Shown here: one piece after another, positions 35,831 through 49,600 of the stretch
How positions within the stretch are numbered: the stretch's first letter is position 1
Layout: every line of letters starts with the position of its first letter
Assembly: GCA_027405735.1 (NCBI GenBank)
Contig: JAPEHQ010000007.1
Location: 2,195,001-2,259,000, forward strand
Direction of reading: 5' to 3'
DNA from: Mucor racemosus
Lineage: Eukaryota; Mucoromycota; Mucoromycetes; Mucorales; Mucoraceae
DNA: 64,000 nt
Made by a program: the position numbers and the translations under genes
The notes under the pieces: model-generated
What the model was told of the DNA's origin: nothing
Seen by the model: only the letters and a program-made list of their open reading frames with translations
Database searches by the model: none

Positions 35831-36687
35831 TTAATAGTAAACATGGAGCACACCAAATGAAATATTGATCAATATACCAGCGACAATCCCCATTTGATGT
35901 CTTCTTGAAAAAACAGATTCTCGAAACCAAAATAAGCATATAATACCAAGAAAAAACCCAAGCATTAAACCCCACATCATTTCTTTGTATGTTCCCTGTA
36001 TAGCTATTAATATGATTATTAATAAAAAGTTCATCCGAGATTCATGTAATTATACCAACTTCCGTCTGGTAATGTTTCTCCTGTATTATCCATCCACTGC
36101 TCCTCTAAATTTCTGGCTTCTTCTGTTGGTCCTTCTTCGAATGCTGTACCATGTAATCTATGGAATTGAGTTCTTATATTTCGAATATCTTCTTCTGTAA
36201 ATCCTGATTCTCTAAGTCTATCAAAGCCTGTAGGTGGAGTCATCTGTGGTTGGTTCTAATTAATCCAATTAGTCAAATTATTATCATATAAGCATCTGCG
36301 TAATTTACATTTTGCGAACTAGGACTTTCTGGTGTGTAGTCAGATAATGAGCAGTGGAAATAAACTGGAGAAGGCGGCTCTAATTTTGCTTTCGAATCTG
36401 TTCTAATGATTTTTCCAACACCATACTCTTTTAAAGTCTTTGCGTCTTCGAGCACTCTGCCGTTATGAATAAGTCTGATGTATTTATTTTCTATTCTACT
36501 AGATGATTGTCGTATCTAAGGCATAGATAATATTGGTTTTTATGTATAATATACCAAAAACTAAGATAGCTACCTTTTCTTTAATCGTATATATGGTTTC
36601 TTCGGGAGATACACGTAAAATAAGATCTTGTCTATCAGACCATCTTATGTGTAAATCAACGCTATCATAGTATTCAGCAGGTTCCAT
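35831..36687 (-). CDS. DSC3: DSC E3 ligase complex subunit 3 (UBL and DUF2407 domains)
   Basis: Four exons, 36574-36687, 36309-36515, 36060-36255 and 35831-36003, give 229 aa with consistent phases. Residues 1 to about 85 form a ubiquitin-like domain (VDLHIRWSDRQDLILRVSPE, RLIHNGRVLEDAKTL). The DUF2407 C-terminal domain follows: GFDRLRESGFTEEDIRNIR, QFHRLHGTA and EEQWMD. Two C-terminal membrane segments (MMWGLMLGFFLGIICLFWF; MGIVAGILINISFGVL) flank SRRHQ. In yeasts the Dsc complex is a Golgi/endosomal ubiquitin ligase for orphan membrane proteins and, in S. pombe, for SREBP processing. The last junction (GTTGGT donor, acceptor after AATAG) is inferred from protein continuity; another acceptor 8 nt on breaks the frame. 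Divergent from GGA. Confidence 0.88.
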
Positions 36688-36983
36688 AGTATTTAAATTT
36701 CTAAATAGACGAGTATGAAAAGGCAGCAGCAAGAGAGAACTGAAATTAGCAGTGTTCAAAGATGCTATTAGCCAATGATTTCATGTTCATTTATCCTTTA
36801 ACATCCGAATTATATCGCCCAATATCATGAGATAAAATAATCCCATTATTCCTTTATTTAAAGCCTTTCTCTTTTTCTATTCTTTTTCTTTTATTGTTTT
36901 CTCTTTCTATCAGTATAAAAGTCCTTTTTACAATAAAAAACGATACCAATATCGCTGTTGTTTCAGTTTAATTACAATCAAAA
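36688..36983. promoter_or_regulatory. Bidirectional promoter region, DSC3 / GGA
   Basis: 296 bp separate the two divergent start codons. The GGA side carries a pyrimidine-rich tract (36,868-36,910) and AGTATAAAAGTCC (36,913-36,925), a probable TATA box about 60 bp upstream of the ATG. Transcription start sites are not known. Confidence 0.5.
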
Positions 36984-39333
36984 ATGACATATTCTTTACC
37001 TGGCTTAATAGGTATGAAAAAAAAATTTTTTTTTTTTTAGCAAGAAACTAAAGGCTAACTGTCAAAATATCAAAATTATAGAGAGAGCTTGTAGTCCATC
37101 TCGTTTCGATCCAAATCTTGCTGTTAATCTCGAAGTTTGTGAGACAATTAATAAAAAGCAGGGCAATGCGTAAGTGTTTCCATGCTTTTTTTGTAATAAC
37201 AATCTTCTCATCATTTATTTAGTCCACGAGTTGCAGCTCAAGCAATTGTACGACTTGTTAATAGCACTAAAGTCAATCAAGCCATGTTGGCTTTAACCGT
37301 AAGTTTTTTTTTTCTTTTTTCTCTATTAAAAAAATGACATTCAGTTTATACAATTTGTTAGTTGCTCGATAATTGTGTTAAAAATTGCGGATATCCTTTT
37401 CATCTTCAAATTGCATCCAAAGAATTTTTAAACAATCTTGTTCGTCGATTTCCTGAGCGTCCGCCAGCTAGATATGCACCTAATCCTGTTCAATCTGCCC
37501 CGGAAAATCAATGGAATCATTTTGATTATGTCCCTTCTCAACCATCCATGTCCAATCATGTCATTGATCGTATTTTGTATTTAATTAAAGAATGGAAGGT
37601 TGCTTTGACTGAATTATCTCGATATAAGGATGATATGGGGCATATTAAGGACATGTATAGATTGTTAAAGTTTAAAGGTATGTTTAGATTCCCTCTTTTC
37701 CCCAATTGAGCAACAACAACCGGCTAAACAATAGTTGTCATGTAGGATATCAATTTCCAGAACTTCGTAATTCTTCAATTGCCGCTTTAGTTCCAACAGA
37801 GGTAAAATGGACTAGGATATTTAATAAACATTCAATTAAACTCTTTATAGACTTTGAAATCAGCTCATGAATTAGAAGAAGAGGATCGTGTGGCTAAATC
37901 TGCTGTAAGTTTGATATTTTCATTTAAAGAAAAAGTATGTAAATTTAATTTTCTTTATTAGAAATTACAAGAATTGATTAGAAGAGGTAGACCTCAAGAT
38001 CTTGTAGAAGCCAATAAACTAATGAAAATTATGACCGGATATGTATGCATTAAAAACTTGCATAAATTCAATTTTTTTACTAAAATGACCATATTTGTAG
38101 GATCAAAAACATCAAACCAATTTCAAGGAAAAATTTGCAGAAGAGTTACACAAGATTCAAAATAAAGCTCGCTTATTGTACGAAATGTTGGACAATATGA
38201 AGGAAGGCGACGTAATTGAAGAGGAAGGAACAATGGAAGAACTCAAAAATGCTTGTGAAAGTGCTTTACCAAAGATTAAAAATATGTTGAAGGATGAGCA
38301 GGATGACGAAAAAATTGACGAATTGAATGAAATTAAATCTATCATCAAAGGCGTAGTATTGAAATATCAAGATATCAAACATGGTCGATATGATACAGAA
38401 TATGACATTAGTGGCAAATTCAAGAGTGAAACCAACAGTTTATCTGATAAAAACATGCCTCCTCAGCCCATCAGTTTGATTGATTTGGATGATACATTCA
38501 ACGGTTCTTCAACATCTTCCTCTCCTGCTGTAAATGCTACTGCTGCAGCCACATCAAAGAATGCTTTGGATGAATTAGTAGATATTTTTGGTGAAAAAGC
38601 TTCAGTATCTTCTACAACTAATACAAGCGCACCATCAATGGATCCTTTTGATTTGTTATCACAATCTATGCAATCGAACACCCTTCCTCCTTCAATTCCC
38701 AATCTTAATACCATTTCTTCTTCTTCTTCTTCTTCTTCTACTACTACTACTATTAATACTACTACTATTACATCTACACCATCTCCTTTGAGCTCTCCTC
38801 AACAGCACAACCAAGGAAAGGTTGAAAAATCAAGTAAGTTTTACAAACATAATGTACTAAATTTCGTACAACTAATGCATTGTTTAGTTAACTTGATTAA
38901 CAAGAATGGTCTTGCCATCCAATTAGATGCCTATTCAGTAGGCAAATCATGGAAAATAAAGGCTTATTACTCAAACAAATCAACTGCACCTATGGATAAA
39001 ATGACATTATTGTTAGCAGCACCAAAGGTAATGATGATAGTTGCATTTTGAATTGTAAAAAACATTTGTATTGATTTTTTTTTCAAGTCTATGCATTTGA
39101 AGATGAGTCCAGTCTCATCTGATTCTGTACCTCCTAAATCAGAAAAGTCGGTTACTCAAGCCATTAGCATTGAAAATCCCAACCAGGTAAGAAACTTGTA
39201 GAATTTATATGGGGATATGTTTATCTAACTTGTCTTTGATGTATTATAGGAACATTTACGTCTTAAATATAGAGTTACTTATGAACAATTTGGCGTAGAA
39301 ATGGAACAAAGTGGCGATTTTCATGATAATTAA
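36984..39333 (+). CDS. GGA: GGA-family clathrin adaptor (VHS-GAT-GAE)
   Basis: Eleven exons (36984-37011, 37082-37169, 37223-37298, 37362-37677, 37746-37801, 37851-37904, 37962-38042, 38101-38833, 38888-39027, 39088-39186, 39250-39333) join in frame to 584 aa, the same size as yeast Gga2 (585). Order: VHS domain (ERACSPSRFDPNLAVNLEVC, ALTLLDNCVKNCGYPFHLQI, about residues 10-150); GAT domain (ANKLMKIMTGYDQKHQTNFK, LHKIQNKARLLYEMLDNM, about 200-330); a hinge with SLIDLDDTF, LDELVDIFG and MDPFDLL, resembling clathrin- and accessory-binding motifs; and a C-terminal GAE ear (NGLAIQLDAY, LLLAAPKSMHLKMSPVS, LRLKYRVTY). GGAs bind Arf-GTP and sort cargo from trans-Golgi to endosome. One acceptor is AAG (39,085-39,087), less usual than TAG. 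Confidence 0.95.
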
Positions 39334-39433
39334 ATTCCTTATTTGATTGATACAATCAGGTATCATACTATACATTCTCTAATTTTTGTAATTGTAACTC
39401 TTGTAATATTAGCATACAGAAATTTAATAAAAT

Positions 39434-39790
39434 TTAGAAAGTTAATCCTCCGTTGCTAAACGAAAAGGACCTACCAAGCGAAACCATATAAAAAGATGTG
39501 CTTCCATAAAGCGCATCTTGGTCGTATGCTAATATACTGTACCAGTCTCCTTTAAATAAGATTTGTAAAGGGTATCCTAATAAGTTCAAATGAACATATA
39601 CATTTTCGTTGATCTGTGCTTTTTCAGGCAACGTTCAACTCGTAAGATTTTGCAATGATCGACGATGCCTTTTTTGTAATGGTTTATTATAAATATCAAA
39701 ATCCATTAGAAATAATCATCGAGAATTACCGTTGCTGCTTAAATGCAACAAGCTTTAATTGTGTTTCAAGCTTCTGTTGCTCAGGATATG
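39434..39790 (-). pseudogene. Broken gene remnant of unknown family
   Basis: On the minus strand, a frame from about 39,706 encodes MDFDIYNKPLQKRHRRSLQN, hits TGA at 39,635-39,637, then continues in the same frame with LPEKAQINENVYVHLNLLGY, KGDWYSILAYDQDALYGSTS and SFSFSNGGLTF to 39,434. A second reading (SSIIAKSYELNV just before the break) would continue into PEKAQINENV if one base were absent, so a frameshift is an alternative explanation. Further upstream, YPEQQKLETQLKLVAFKQQ (about 39,720-39,780) looks like another exon. The composition looks protein-like but I do not recognise the family. It is convergent with GGA, 100 bp beyond its stop. It could instead be an intact gene with a mis-read intron. 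Confidence 0.4.
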
Positions 39791-40619
39791 GTATATATTT
39801 GTTCACAATATAATAATTTAAGGGCATACTGTTATCCTCATAATGACCGTTTTCCCCTCAGTCTACCGAGGGGGAATTTACGGTTACTTGAGGAAGATGA
39901 AAAATTTGCCTTTTTGTTCTAATCTTTTGTCTTTTTTTTCTACTTGTTTTTTCTACTTATTTTTGTTTACGAATTTTTTTGAGATTTGAGGTATACTATG
40001 CCATTTCTTATTAGAGTTATATGATATTTTGCTGTTCTTGTGGTCATGGAAAAGGTTACAGTAATCTTACGACGAATGTTGAATTACAAGATCTTTTCCG
40101 CTCAATATAAGTAAGTGTGTATCCCTGTGGTACCTGTATCTATAGAAATCCAAAATCCTTTGATTTACTTTCTTTTGTTAATCTTGTTATCCTGTTTCAC
40201 ATTAAAAATATTTTAATAAAGATTCGGTATTATTATAAAACTATAAAGACTCTGTTCTTTCCTTGTTGTAAAACTTTTACATTTTCAAACACATCATAAT
40301 CAATACATTTCGTGAAACCTTTATTTTATCACACTCATCTTTGAATACAGCTTATTTTCTTTTGAAAATACCAACATGAAAACCGCTTTTACATGGATTC
40401 TATTTATTCAAACATGTCAAGTGTCTCATCCTTGATGGTATCTAATCTCACATCAAAAAGCTGCAAGATAAAGAACGTATGTATTTTTTTCTTTGTACAA
40501 CATTTTTAGGGTTCGAAAAGAAGCCTAAACCTTGTCTCTGGGACATCTTTTATCAACAATTATATACTCATTTATGTATCCATTTGTTATTGAAAGACAA
40601 ATATTCCAGTTGTCATCCT
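39791..40619. other. Spacer between gene remnant and tandem array
   Basis: AT-rich, no gene recognised. It contains the hairpin at 39,846-39,884 listed separately. The left edge of the array is at 40,620, with no target duplication visible. Confidence 0.4.
39846..39884. repeat. Imperfect inverted repeat (hairpin)
   Basis: Arms ACCGTTTTCCCCTC and GAGGGGGAATTTACGGT around the 8-base loop AGTCTACC. The stem core CCCCTC/GAGGGG is perfect and the outer part pairs with a few bulges. It could be a structured RNA end, a binding site or a transposon footprint; the sequence does not decide. Confidence 0.55.
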
Positions 40620-43600
40620 ATTCAACATTGTCCCGGCTACAAAATTTATTAAATGAAGCAAGGATGGTTACTATAGTGATTGTTTCATAAATTTGAATGA
40701 TGCAGAAATGGCCAGCTTAAAATTGAGAAGGCGCATTTGAAATGAAAATAAGTCGAGAAAATACTAAGGTATTGCAATGATGGGTATTAAGTAAAGTCTA
40801 GATTATTTTTCATTCTCTACCAGGATATCTAGGTTTTGGATGGCTGTAAAGACTTTTTTATTTTTTTATAAATTTTGTGAGAGCACTTTTTCTGTTATAG
40901 AGATCCATGAAGGGATGGCTGATATGCAAAACTAGAACCATAGGATAGTGCTCATTAGCATTTATCCAAAGAATTTTATCTCGTGAAAAAATATTAATTT
41001 TTGGTCGAGAAAAGTGAGATTGAATGATTGATTTTTGGTGATACAAAAAAGGATCAATTTTGGACGAGGATATACAAGGAAAAAATTTCGCCGACCAAAA
41101 AAAATAATCAAAAAAATGTATATCCCCACGAAAAATAGGGCTAAAGCTACGTATAAATACTCATTTTGTAGATAATTTTGTTGCGCATAATGTAAAAATA
41201 AAATATTTTAGGGTTACATTTGAATGAAGGGTACTTTTTGATCAAAAACCGTTAAAATTTGACATTAAATTTACTAGGGATTTTATGAGAAAAACATTTT
41301 CAAAATTTACACAGATCGATTCAGAATTAAAAACTGAACCCAAGATATTTAATACGCTAGTTCAACTTACTATGCATTTTTGTGAGCAATTAAACATACA
41401 AGGTTTTTTTTGGATTTTTTTGGATTTTTTTTCCATTTGAACACTTTTTTGAATTGAAGCTCAGTCACGTGTGCATATCTAATTATACAATTTTATATGG
41501 TGATATTCAAAATCGGAGCGTGCCCCCATTTCAATAGATAATCAGGAAATAAAAAATGTAAGATATACTTGAGATGCTACAGAATATCGACAAAAGACTT
41601 ATTTCTATTCATCTTGATTTTTCAGCGAGTATAAAGGCTTCAAAAGTAAAACACTTGTTTTTCTCCCGCTTAAAATCTCAATCTAAGATGTCAGATATCT
41701 CGAGATTTTATAAGCTTGCGAATAATAGTTTCTAAGCTAAATCTTCTTGTTTTTCAATGTTTTATTACATATTAAAGTTTCAGGGATGGCTTTTTTTTGG
41801 ACCCCCAAACCTTATAATTGTAAATCCTGTTTTGTTTTGTTTTTCTGTTTTGTAGTTTTAACAATTTGGAGAATTTTCACATTTTTTTACAAAAGTATCG
41901 CTAGGAATCAGACAACCAAGTTTTCTGAGGTAAAATTGGCTGCTGAAAACGAATCTGCAATTCATTTTATTGTATCTATCAATTTCGCCGAGATTTTTGC
42001 GGTATAAACTTTGCTGGATTCTAGTATATACGCTTATGGCAACCCTTAAATTTCATTATAAAGTCTTATTTGAACACATAATAAAAGTTGGTGAACAATT
42101 TATTTCACACATTTTGATATATAATTCTAAACGTCAAGTCTAGTTTCAACAATTCTAGAGGGAAAAAACCAGCCAAAAAGCGTGAATATTTGTACTGGTA
42201 ATCGATTTTAGCAGAAACTTGTTTTCAAAAACAGTATCCATCCATTCAACATTGTCCCGGCTACAAAATTTATTAAATGAAGCAAGGATGGTTACTATAG
42301 TGATTGTTTCATAAATTTGAATGATGCAGAAATGGCCAGCTTAAAATTGAGAAGGCGCATTTGAAATGAAAATAAGTCGAGAAAATACTAAGGTATTGCA
42401 ATGATGGGTATTAAGTAAAGTCTAGATTATTTTTCATTCTCTACCAGGATATCTAGGTTTTGGATGGCTGTAAAGACTTTTTTATTTTTTTATAAATTTT
42501 GTGAGAGCACTTTTTCTGTTATAGAGATCCATGAAGGGATGGCTGATATGCAAAACTAGAACCATAGGATAGTGCTCATTAGCATTTATCCAAAGAATTT
42601 TATCTCGTGAAAAAATATTAATTTTTGGTCGAGAAAAGTGAGATTGAATGATTGATTTTTGGTGATACAAAAAAGGATCAATTTTGGACGAGGATATACA
42701 AGGAAAAAATTTCGCCGACCAAAAAAAATAATCAAAAAAATGTATATCCCCACGAAAAATAGGGCTAAAGCTACGTATAAATACTCATTTTGTAGATAAT
42801 TTTGTTGCGCATAATGTAAAAATAAAATATTTTAGGGTTACATTTGAATGAAGGGTACTTTTTGATCAAAAACCGTTAAAATTTGACATTAAATTTACTA
42901 GGGATTTTATGAGAAAAACATTTTCAAAATTTACACAGATCGATTCAGAATTAAAAACTGAACCCAAGATATTTAATACGCTAGTTCAACTTACTATGCA
43001 TTTTTGTGAGCAATTAAACATACAAGGTTTTTTTTGGATTTTTTTGGATTTTTTTTCCATTTGAACACTTTTTTGAATTGAAGCTCAGTCACGTGTGCAT
43101 ATCTAATTATACAATTTTATATGGTGATATTCAAAATCGGAGCGTGCCCCCATTTCAATAGATAATCAGGAAATAAAAAATGTAAGATATACTTGAGATG
43201 CTACAGAATATCGACAAAAGACTTATTTCTATTCATCTTGATTTTTCAGCGAGTATAAAGGCTTCAAAAGTAAAACACTTGTTTTTCTCCCGCTTAAAAT
43301 CTCAATCTAAGATGTCAGATATCTCGAGATTTTATAAGCTTGCGAATAATAGTTTCTAAGCTAAATCTTCTTGTTTTTCAATGTTTTATTACATATTAAA
43401 GTTTCAGGGATGGCTTTTTTTTGGACCCCCAAACCTTATAATTGTAAATCCTGTTTTGTTTTGTTTTTCTGTTTTGTAGTTTTAACAATTTGGAGAATTT
43501 TCACATTTTTTTACAAAAGTATCGCTAGGAATCAGACAACCAAGTTTTCTGAGGTAAAATTGGCTGCTGAAAACGAATCTGCAATTCATTTTATTGTATC

Positions 43601-46600
43601 TATCAATTTCGCCGAGATTTTTGCGGTATAAACTTTGCTGGATTCTAGTATATACGCTTATGGCAACCCTTAAATTTCATTATAAAGTCTTATTTGAACA
43701 CATAATAAAAGTTGGTGAACAATTTATTTCACACATTTTGATATATAATTCTAAACGTCAAGTCTAGTTTCAACAATTCTAGAGGGAAAAAACCAGCCAA
43801 AAAGCGTGAATATTTGTACTGGTAATCGATTTTAGCAGAAACTTGTTTTCAAAAACAGTATCCATCCATTCAACATTGTCCCGGCTACAAAATTTATTAA
43901 ATGAAGCAAGGATGGTTACTATAGTGATTGTTTCATAAATTTGAATGATGCAGAAATGGCCAGCTTAAAATTGAGAAGGCGCATTTGAAATGAAAATAAG
44001 TCGAGAAAATACTAAGGTATTGCAATGATGGGTATTAAGTAAAGTCTAGATTATTTTTCATTCTCTACCAGGATATCTAGGTTTTGGATGGCTGTAAAGA
44101 CTTTTTTATTTTTTTATAAATTTTGTGAGAGCACTTTTTCTGTTATAGAGATCCATGAAGGGATGGCTGATATGCAAAACTAGAACCATAGGATAGTGCT
44201 CATTAGCATTTATCCAAAGAATTTTATCTCGTGAAAAAATATTAATTTTTGGTCGAGAAAAGTGAGATTGAATGATTGATTTTTGGTGATACAAAAAAGG
44301 ATCAATTTTGGACGAGGATATACAAGGAAAAAATTTCGCCGACCAAAAAAAATAATCAAAAAAATGTATATCCCCACGAAAAATAGGGCTAAAGCTACGT
44401 ATAAATACTCATTTTGTAGATAATTTTGTTGCGCATAATGTAAAAATAAAATATTTTAGGGTTACATTTGAATGAAGGGTACTTTTTGATCAAAAACCGT
44501 TAAAATTTGACATTAAATTTACTAGGGATTTTATGAGAAAAACATTTTCAAAATTTACACAGATCGATTCAGAATTAAAAACTGAACCCAAGATATTTAA
44601 TACGCTAGTTCAACTTACTATGCATTTTTGTGAGCAATTAAACATACAAGGTTTTTTTTGGATTTTTTTGGATTTTTTTTCCATTTGAACACTTTTTTGA
44701 ATTGAAGCTCAGTCACGTGTGCATATCTAATTATACAATTTTATATGGTGATATTCAAAATCGGAGCGTGCCCCCATTTCAATAGATAATCAGGAAATAA
44801 AAAATGTAAGATATACTTGAGATGCTACAGAATATCGACAAAAGACTTATTTCTATTCATCTTGATTTTTCAGCGAGTATAAAGGCTTCAAAAGTAAAAC
44901 ACTTGTTTTTCTCCCGCTTAAAATCTCAATCTAAGATGTCAGATATCTCGAGATTTTATAAGCTTGCGAATAATAGTTTCTAAGCTAAATCTTCTTGTTT
45001 TTCAATGTTTTATTACATATTAAAGTTTCAGGGATGGCTTTTTTTTGGACCCCCAAACCTTATAATTGTAAATCCTGTTTTGTTTTGTTTTTCTGTTTTG
45101 TAGTTTTAACAATTTGGAGAATTTTCACATTTTTTTACAAAAGTATCGCTAGGAATCAGACAACCAAGTTTTCTGAGGTAAAATTGGCTGCTGAAAACGA
45201 ATCTGCAATTCATTTTATTGTATCTATCAATTTCGCCGAGATTTTTGCGGTATAAACTTTGCTGGATTCTAGTATATACGCTTATGGCAACCCTTAAATT
45301 TCATTATAAAGTCTTATTTGAACACATAATAAAAGTTGGTGAACAATTTATTTCACACATTTTGATATATAATTCTAAACGTCAAGTCTAGTTTCAACAA
45401 TTCTAGAGGGAAAAAACCAGCCAAAAAGCGTGAATATTTGTACTGGTAATCGATTTTAGCAGAAACTTGTTTTCAAAAACAGTATCCATCCATTCAACAT
45501 TGTCCCGGCTACAAAATTTATTAAATGAAGCAAGGATGGTTACTATAGTGATTGTTTCATAAATTTGAATGATGCAGAAATGGCCAGCTTAAAATTGAGA
45601 AGGCGCATTTGAAATGAAAATAAGTCGAGAAAATACTAAGGTATTGCAATGATGGGTATTAAGTAAAGTCTAGATTATTTTTCATTCTCTACCAGGATAT
45701 CTAGGTTTTGGATGGCTGTAAAGACTTTTTTATTTTTTTATAAATTTTGTGAGAGCACTTTTTCTGTTATAGAGATCCATGAAGGGATGGCTGATATGCA
45801 AAACTAGAACCATAGGATAGTGCTCATTAGCATTTATCCAAAGAATTTTATCTCGTGAAAAAATATTAATTTTTGGTCGAGAAAAGTGAGATTGAATGAT
45901 TGATTTTTGGTGATACAAAAAAGGATCAATTTTGGACGAGGATATACAAGGAAAAAATTTCGCCGACCAAAAAAAATAATCAAAAAAATGTATATCCCCA
46001 CGAAAAATAGGGCTAAAGCTACGTATAAATACTCATTTTGTAGATAATTTTGTTGCGCATAATGTAAAAATAAAATATTTTAGGGTTACATTTGAATGAA
46101 GGGTACTTTTTGATCAAAAACCGTTAAAATTTGACATTAAATTTACTAGGGATTTTATGAGAAAAACATTTTCAAAATTTACACAGATCGATTCAGAATT
46201 AAAAACTGAACCCAAGATATTTAATACGCTAGTTCAACTTACTATGCATTTTTGTGAGCAATTAAACATACAAGGTTTTTTTTGGATTTTTTTGGATTTT
46301 TTTTCCATTTGAACACTTTTTTGAATTGAAGCTCAGTCACGTGTGCATATCTAATTATACAATTTTATATGGTGATATTCAAAATCGGAGCGTGCCCCCA
46401 TTTCAATAGATAATCAGGAAATAAAAAATGTAAGATATACTTGAGATGCTACAGAATATCGACAAAAGACTTATTTCTATTCATCTTGATTTTTCAGCGA
46501 GTATAAAGGCTTCAAAAGTAAAACACTTGTTTTTCTCCCGCTTAAAATCTCAATCTAAGATGTCAGATATCTCGAGATTTTATAAGCTTGCGAATAATAG

Positions 46601-49600
46601 TTTCTAAGCTAAATCTTCTTGTTTTTCAATGTTTTATTACATATTAAAGTTTCAGGGATGGCTTTTTTTTGGACCCCCAAACCTTATAATTGTAAATCCT
46701 GTTTTGTTTTGTTTTTCTGTTTTGTAGTTTTAACAATTTGGAGAATTTTCACATTTTTTTACAAAAGTATCGCTAGGAATCAGACAACCAAGTTTTCTGA
46801 GGTAAAATTGGCTGCTGAAAACGAATCTGCAATTCATTTTATTGTATCTATCAATTTCGCCGAGATTTTTGCGGTATAAACTTTGCTGGATTCTAGTATA
46901 TACGCTTATGGCAACCCTTAAATTTCATTATAAAGTCTTATTTGAACACATAATAAAAGTTGGTGAACAATTTATTTCACACATTTTGATATATAATTCT
47001 AAACGTCAAGTCTAGTTTCAACAATTCTAGAGGGAAAAAACCAGCCAAAAAGCGTGAATATTTGTACTGGTAATCGATTTTAGCAGAAACTTGTTTTCAA
47101 AAACAGTATCCATCCATTCAACATTGTCCCGGCTACAAAATTTATTAAATGAAGCAAGGATGGTTACTATAGTGATTGTTTCATAAATTTGAATGATGCA
47201 GAAATGGCCAGCTTAAAATTGAGAAGGCGCATTTGAAATGAAAATAAGTCGAGAAAATACTAAGGTATTGCAATGATGGGTATTAAGTAAAGTCTAGATT
47301 ATTTTTCATTCTCTACCAGGATATCTAGGTTTTGGATGGCTGTAAAGACTTTTTTATTTTTTTATAAATTTTGTGAGAGCACTTTTTCTGTTATAGAGAT
47401 CCATGAAGGGATGGCTGATATGCAAAACTAGAACCATAGGATAGTGCTCATTAGCATTTATCCAAAGAATTTTATCTCGTGAAAAAATATTAATTTTTGG
47501 TCGAGAAAAGTGAGATTGAATGATTGATTTTTGGTGATACAAAAAAGGATCAATTTTGGACGAGGATATACAAGGAAAAAATTTCGCCGACCAAAAAAAA
47601 TAATCAAAAAAATGTATATCCCCACGAAAAATAGGGCTAAAGCTACGTATAAATACTCATTTTGTAGATAATTTTGTTGCGCATAATGTAAAAATAAAAT
47701 ATTTTAGGGTTACATTTGAATGAAGGGTACTTTTTGATCAAAAACCGTTAAAATTTGACATTAAATTTACTAGGGATTTTATGAGAAAAACATTTTCAAA
47801 ATTTACACAGATCGATTCAGAATTAAAAACTGAACCCAAGATATTTAATACGCTAGTTCAACTTACTATGCATTTTTGTGAGCAATTAAACATACAAGGT
47901 TTTTTTTGGATTTTTTTGGATTTTTTTTCCATTTGAACACTTTTTTGAATTGAAGCTCAGTCACGTGTGCATATCTAATTATACAATTTTATATGGTGAT
48001 ATTCAAAATCGGAGCGTGCCCCCATTTCAATAGATAATCAGGAAATAAAAAATGTAAGATATACTTGAGATGCTACAGAATATCGACAAAAGACTTATTT
48101 CTATTCATCTTGATTTTTCAGCGAGTATAAAGGCTTCAAAAGTAAAACACTTGTTTTTCTCCCGCTTAAAATCTCAATCTAAGATGTCAGATATCTCGAG
48201 ATTTTATAAGCTTGCGAATAATAGTTTCTAAGCTAAATCTTCTTGTTTTTCAATGTTTTATTACATATTAAAGTTTCAGGGATGGCTTTTTTTTGGACCC
48301 CCAAACCTTATAATTGTAAATCCTGTTTTGTTTTGTTTTTCTGTTTTGTAGTTTTAACAATTTGGAGAATTTTCACATTTTTTTACAAAAGTATCGCTAG
48401 GAATCAGACAACCAAGTTTTCTGAGGTAAAATTGGCTGCTGAAAACGAATCTGCAATTCATTTTATTGTATCTATCAATTTCGCCGAGATTTTTGCGGTA
48501 TAAACTTTGCTGGATTCTAGTATATACGCTTATGGCAACCCTTAAATTTCATTATAAAGTCTTATTTGAACACATAATAAAAGTTGGTGAACAATTTATT
48601 TCACACATTTTGATATATAATTCTAAACGTCAAGTCTAGTTTCAACAATTCTAGAGGGAAAAAACCAGCCAAAAAGCGTGAATATTTGTACTGGTAATCG
48701 ATTTTAGCAGAAACTTGTTTTCAAAAACAGTATCCATCCATTCAACATTGTCCCGGCTACAAAATTTATTAAATGAAGCAAGGATGGTTACTATAGTGAT
48801 TGTTTCATAAATTTGAATGATGCAGAAATGGCCAGCTTAAAATTGAGAAGGCGCATTTGAAATGAAAATAAGTCGAGAAAATACTAAGGTATTGCAATGA
48901 TGGGTATTAAGTAAAGTCTAGATTATTTTTCATTCTCTACCAGGATATCTAGGTTTTGGATGGCTGTAAAGACTTTTTTATTTTTTTATAAATTTTGTGA
49001 GAGCACTTTTTCTGTTATAGAGATCCATGAAGGGATGGCTGATATGCAAAACTAGAACCATAGGATAGTGCTCATTAGCATTTATCCAAAGAATTTTATC
49101 TCGTGAAAAAATATTAATTTTTGGTCGAGAAAAGTGAGATTGAATGATTGATTTTTGGTGATACAAAAAAGGATCAATTTTGGACGAGGATATACAAGGA
49201 AAAAATTTCGCCGACCAAAAAAAATAATCAAAAAAATGTATATCCCCACGAAAAATAGGGCTAAAGCTACGTATAAATACTCATTTTGTAGATAATTTTG
49301 TTGCGCATAATGTAAAAATAAAATATTTTAGGGTTACATTTGAATGAAGGGTACTTTTTGATCAAAAACCGTTAAAATTTGACATTAAATTTACTAGGGA
49401 TTTTATGAGAAAAACATTTTCAAAATTTACACAGATCGATTCAGAATTAAAAACTGAACCCAAGATATTTAATACGCTAGTTCAACTTACTATGCATTTT
49501 TGTGAGCAATTAAACATACAAGGTTTTTTTTGGATTTTTTTGGATTTTTTTTCCATTTGAACACTTTTTTGAATTGAAGCTCAGTCACGTGTGCATATCT

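Noticed and set aside
34866..35975. 369-aa version of the polyprenol reductase starting at 35,975
   Set aside because: The extra 70 residues overlap the last exon of DSC3 and lack family similarity; the ATG at 35,765 gives the usual N-terminal membrane helix.
41211..41220. TTAGGGTTA in each array unit as telomeric repeat
   Set aside because: Only one telomere-like word per 1,624 bp; no tandem telomere repeat, so not evidence of subtelomeric origin.
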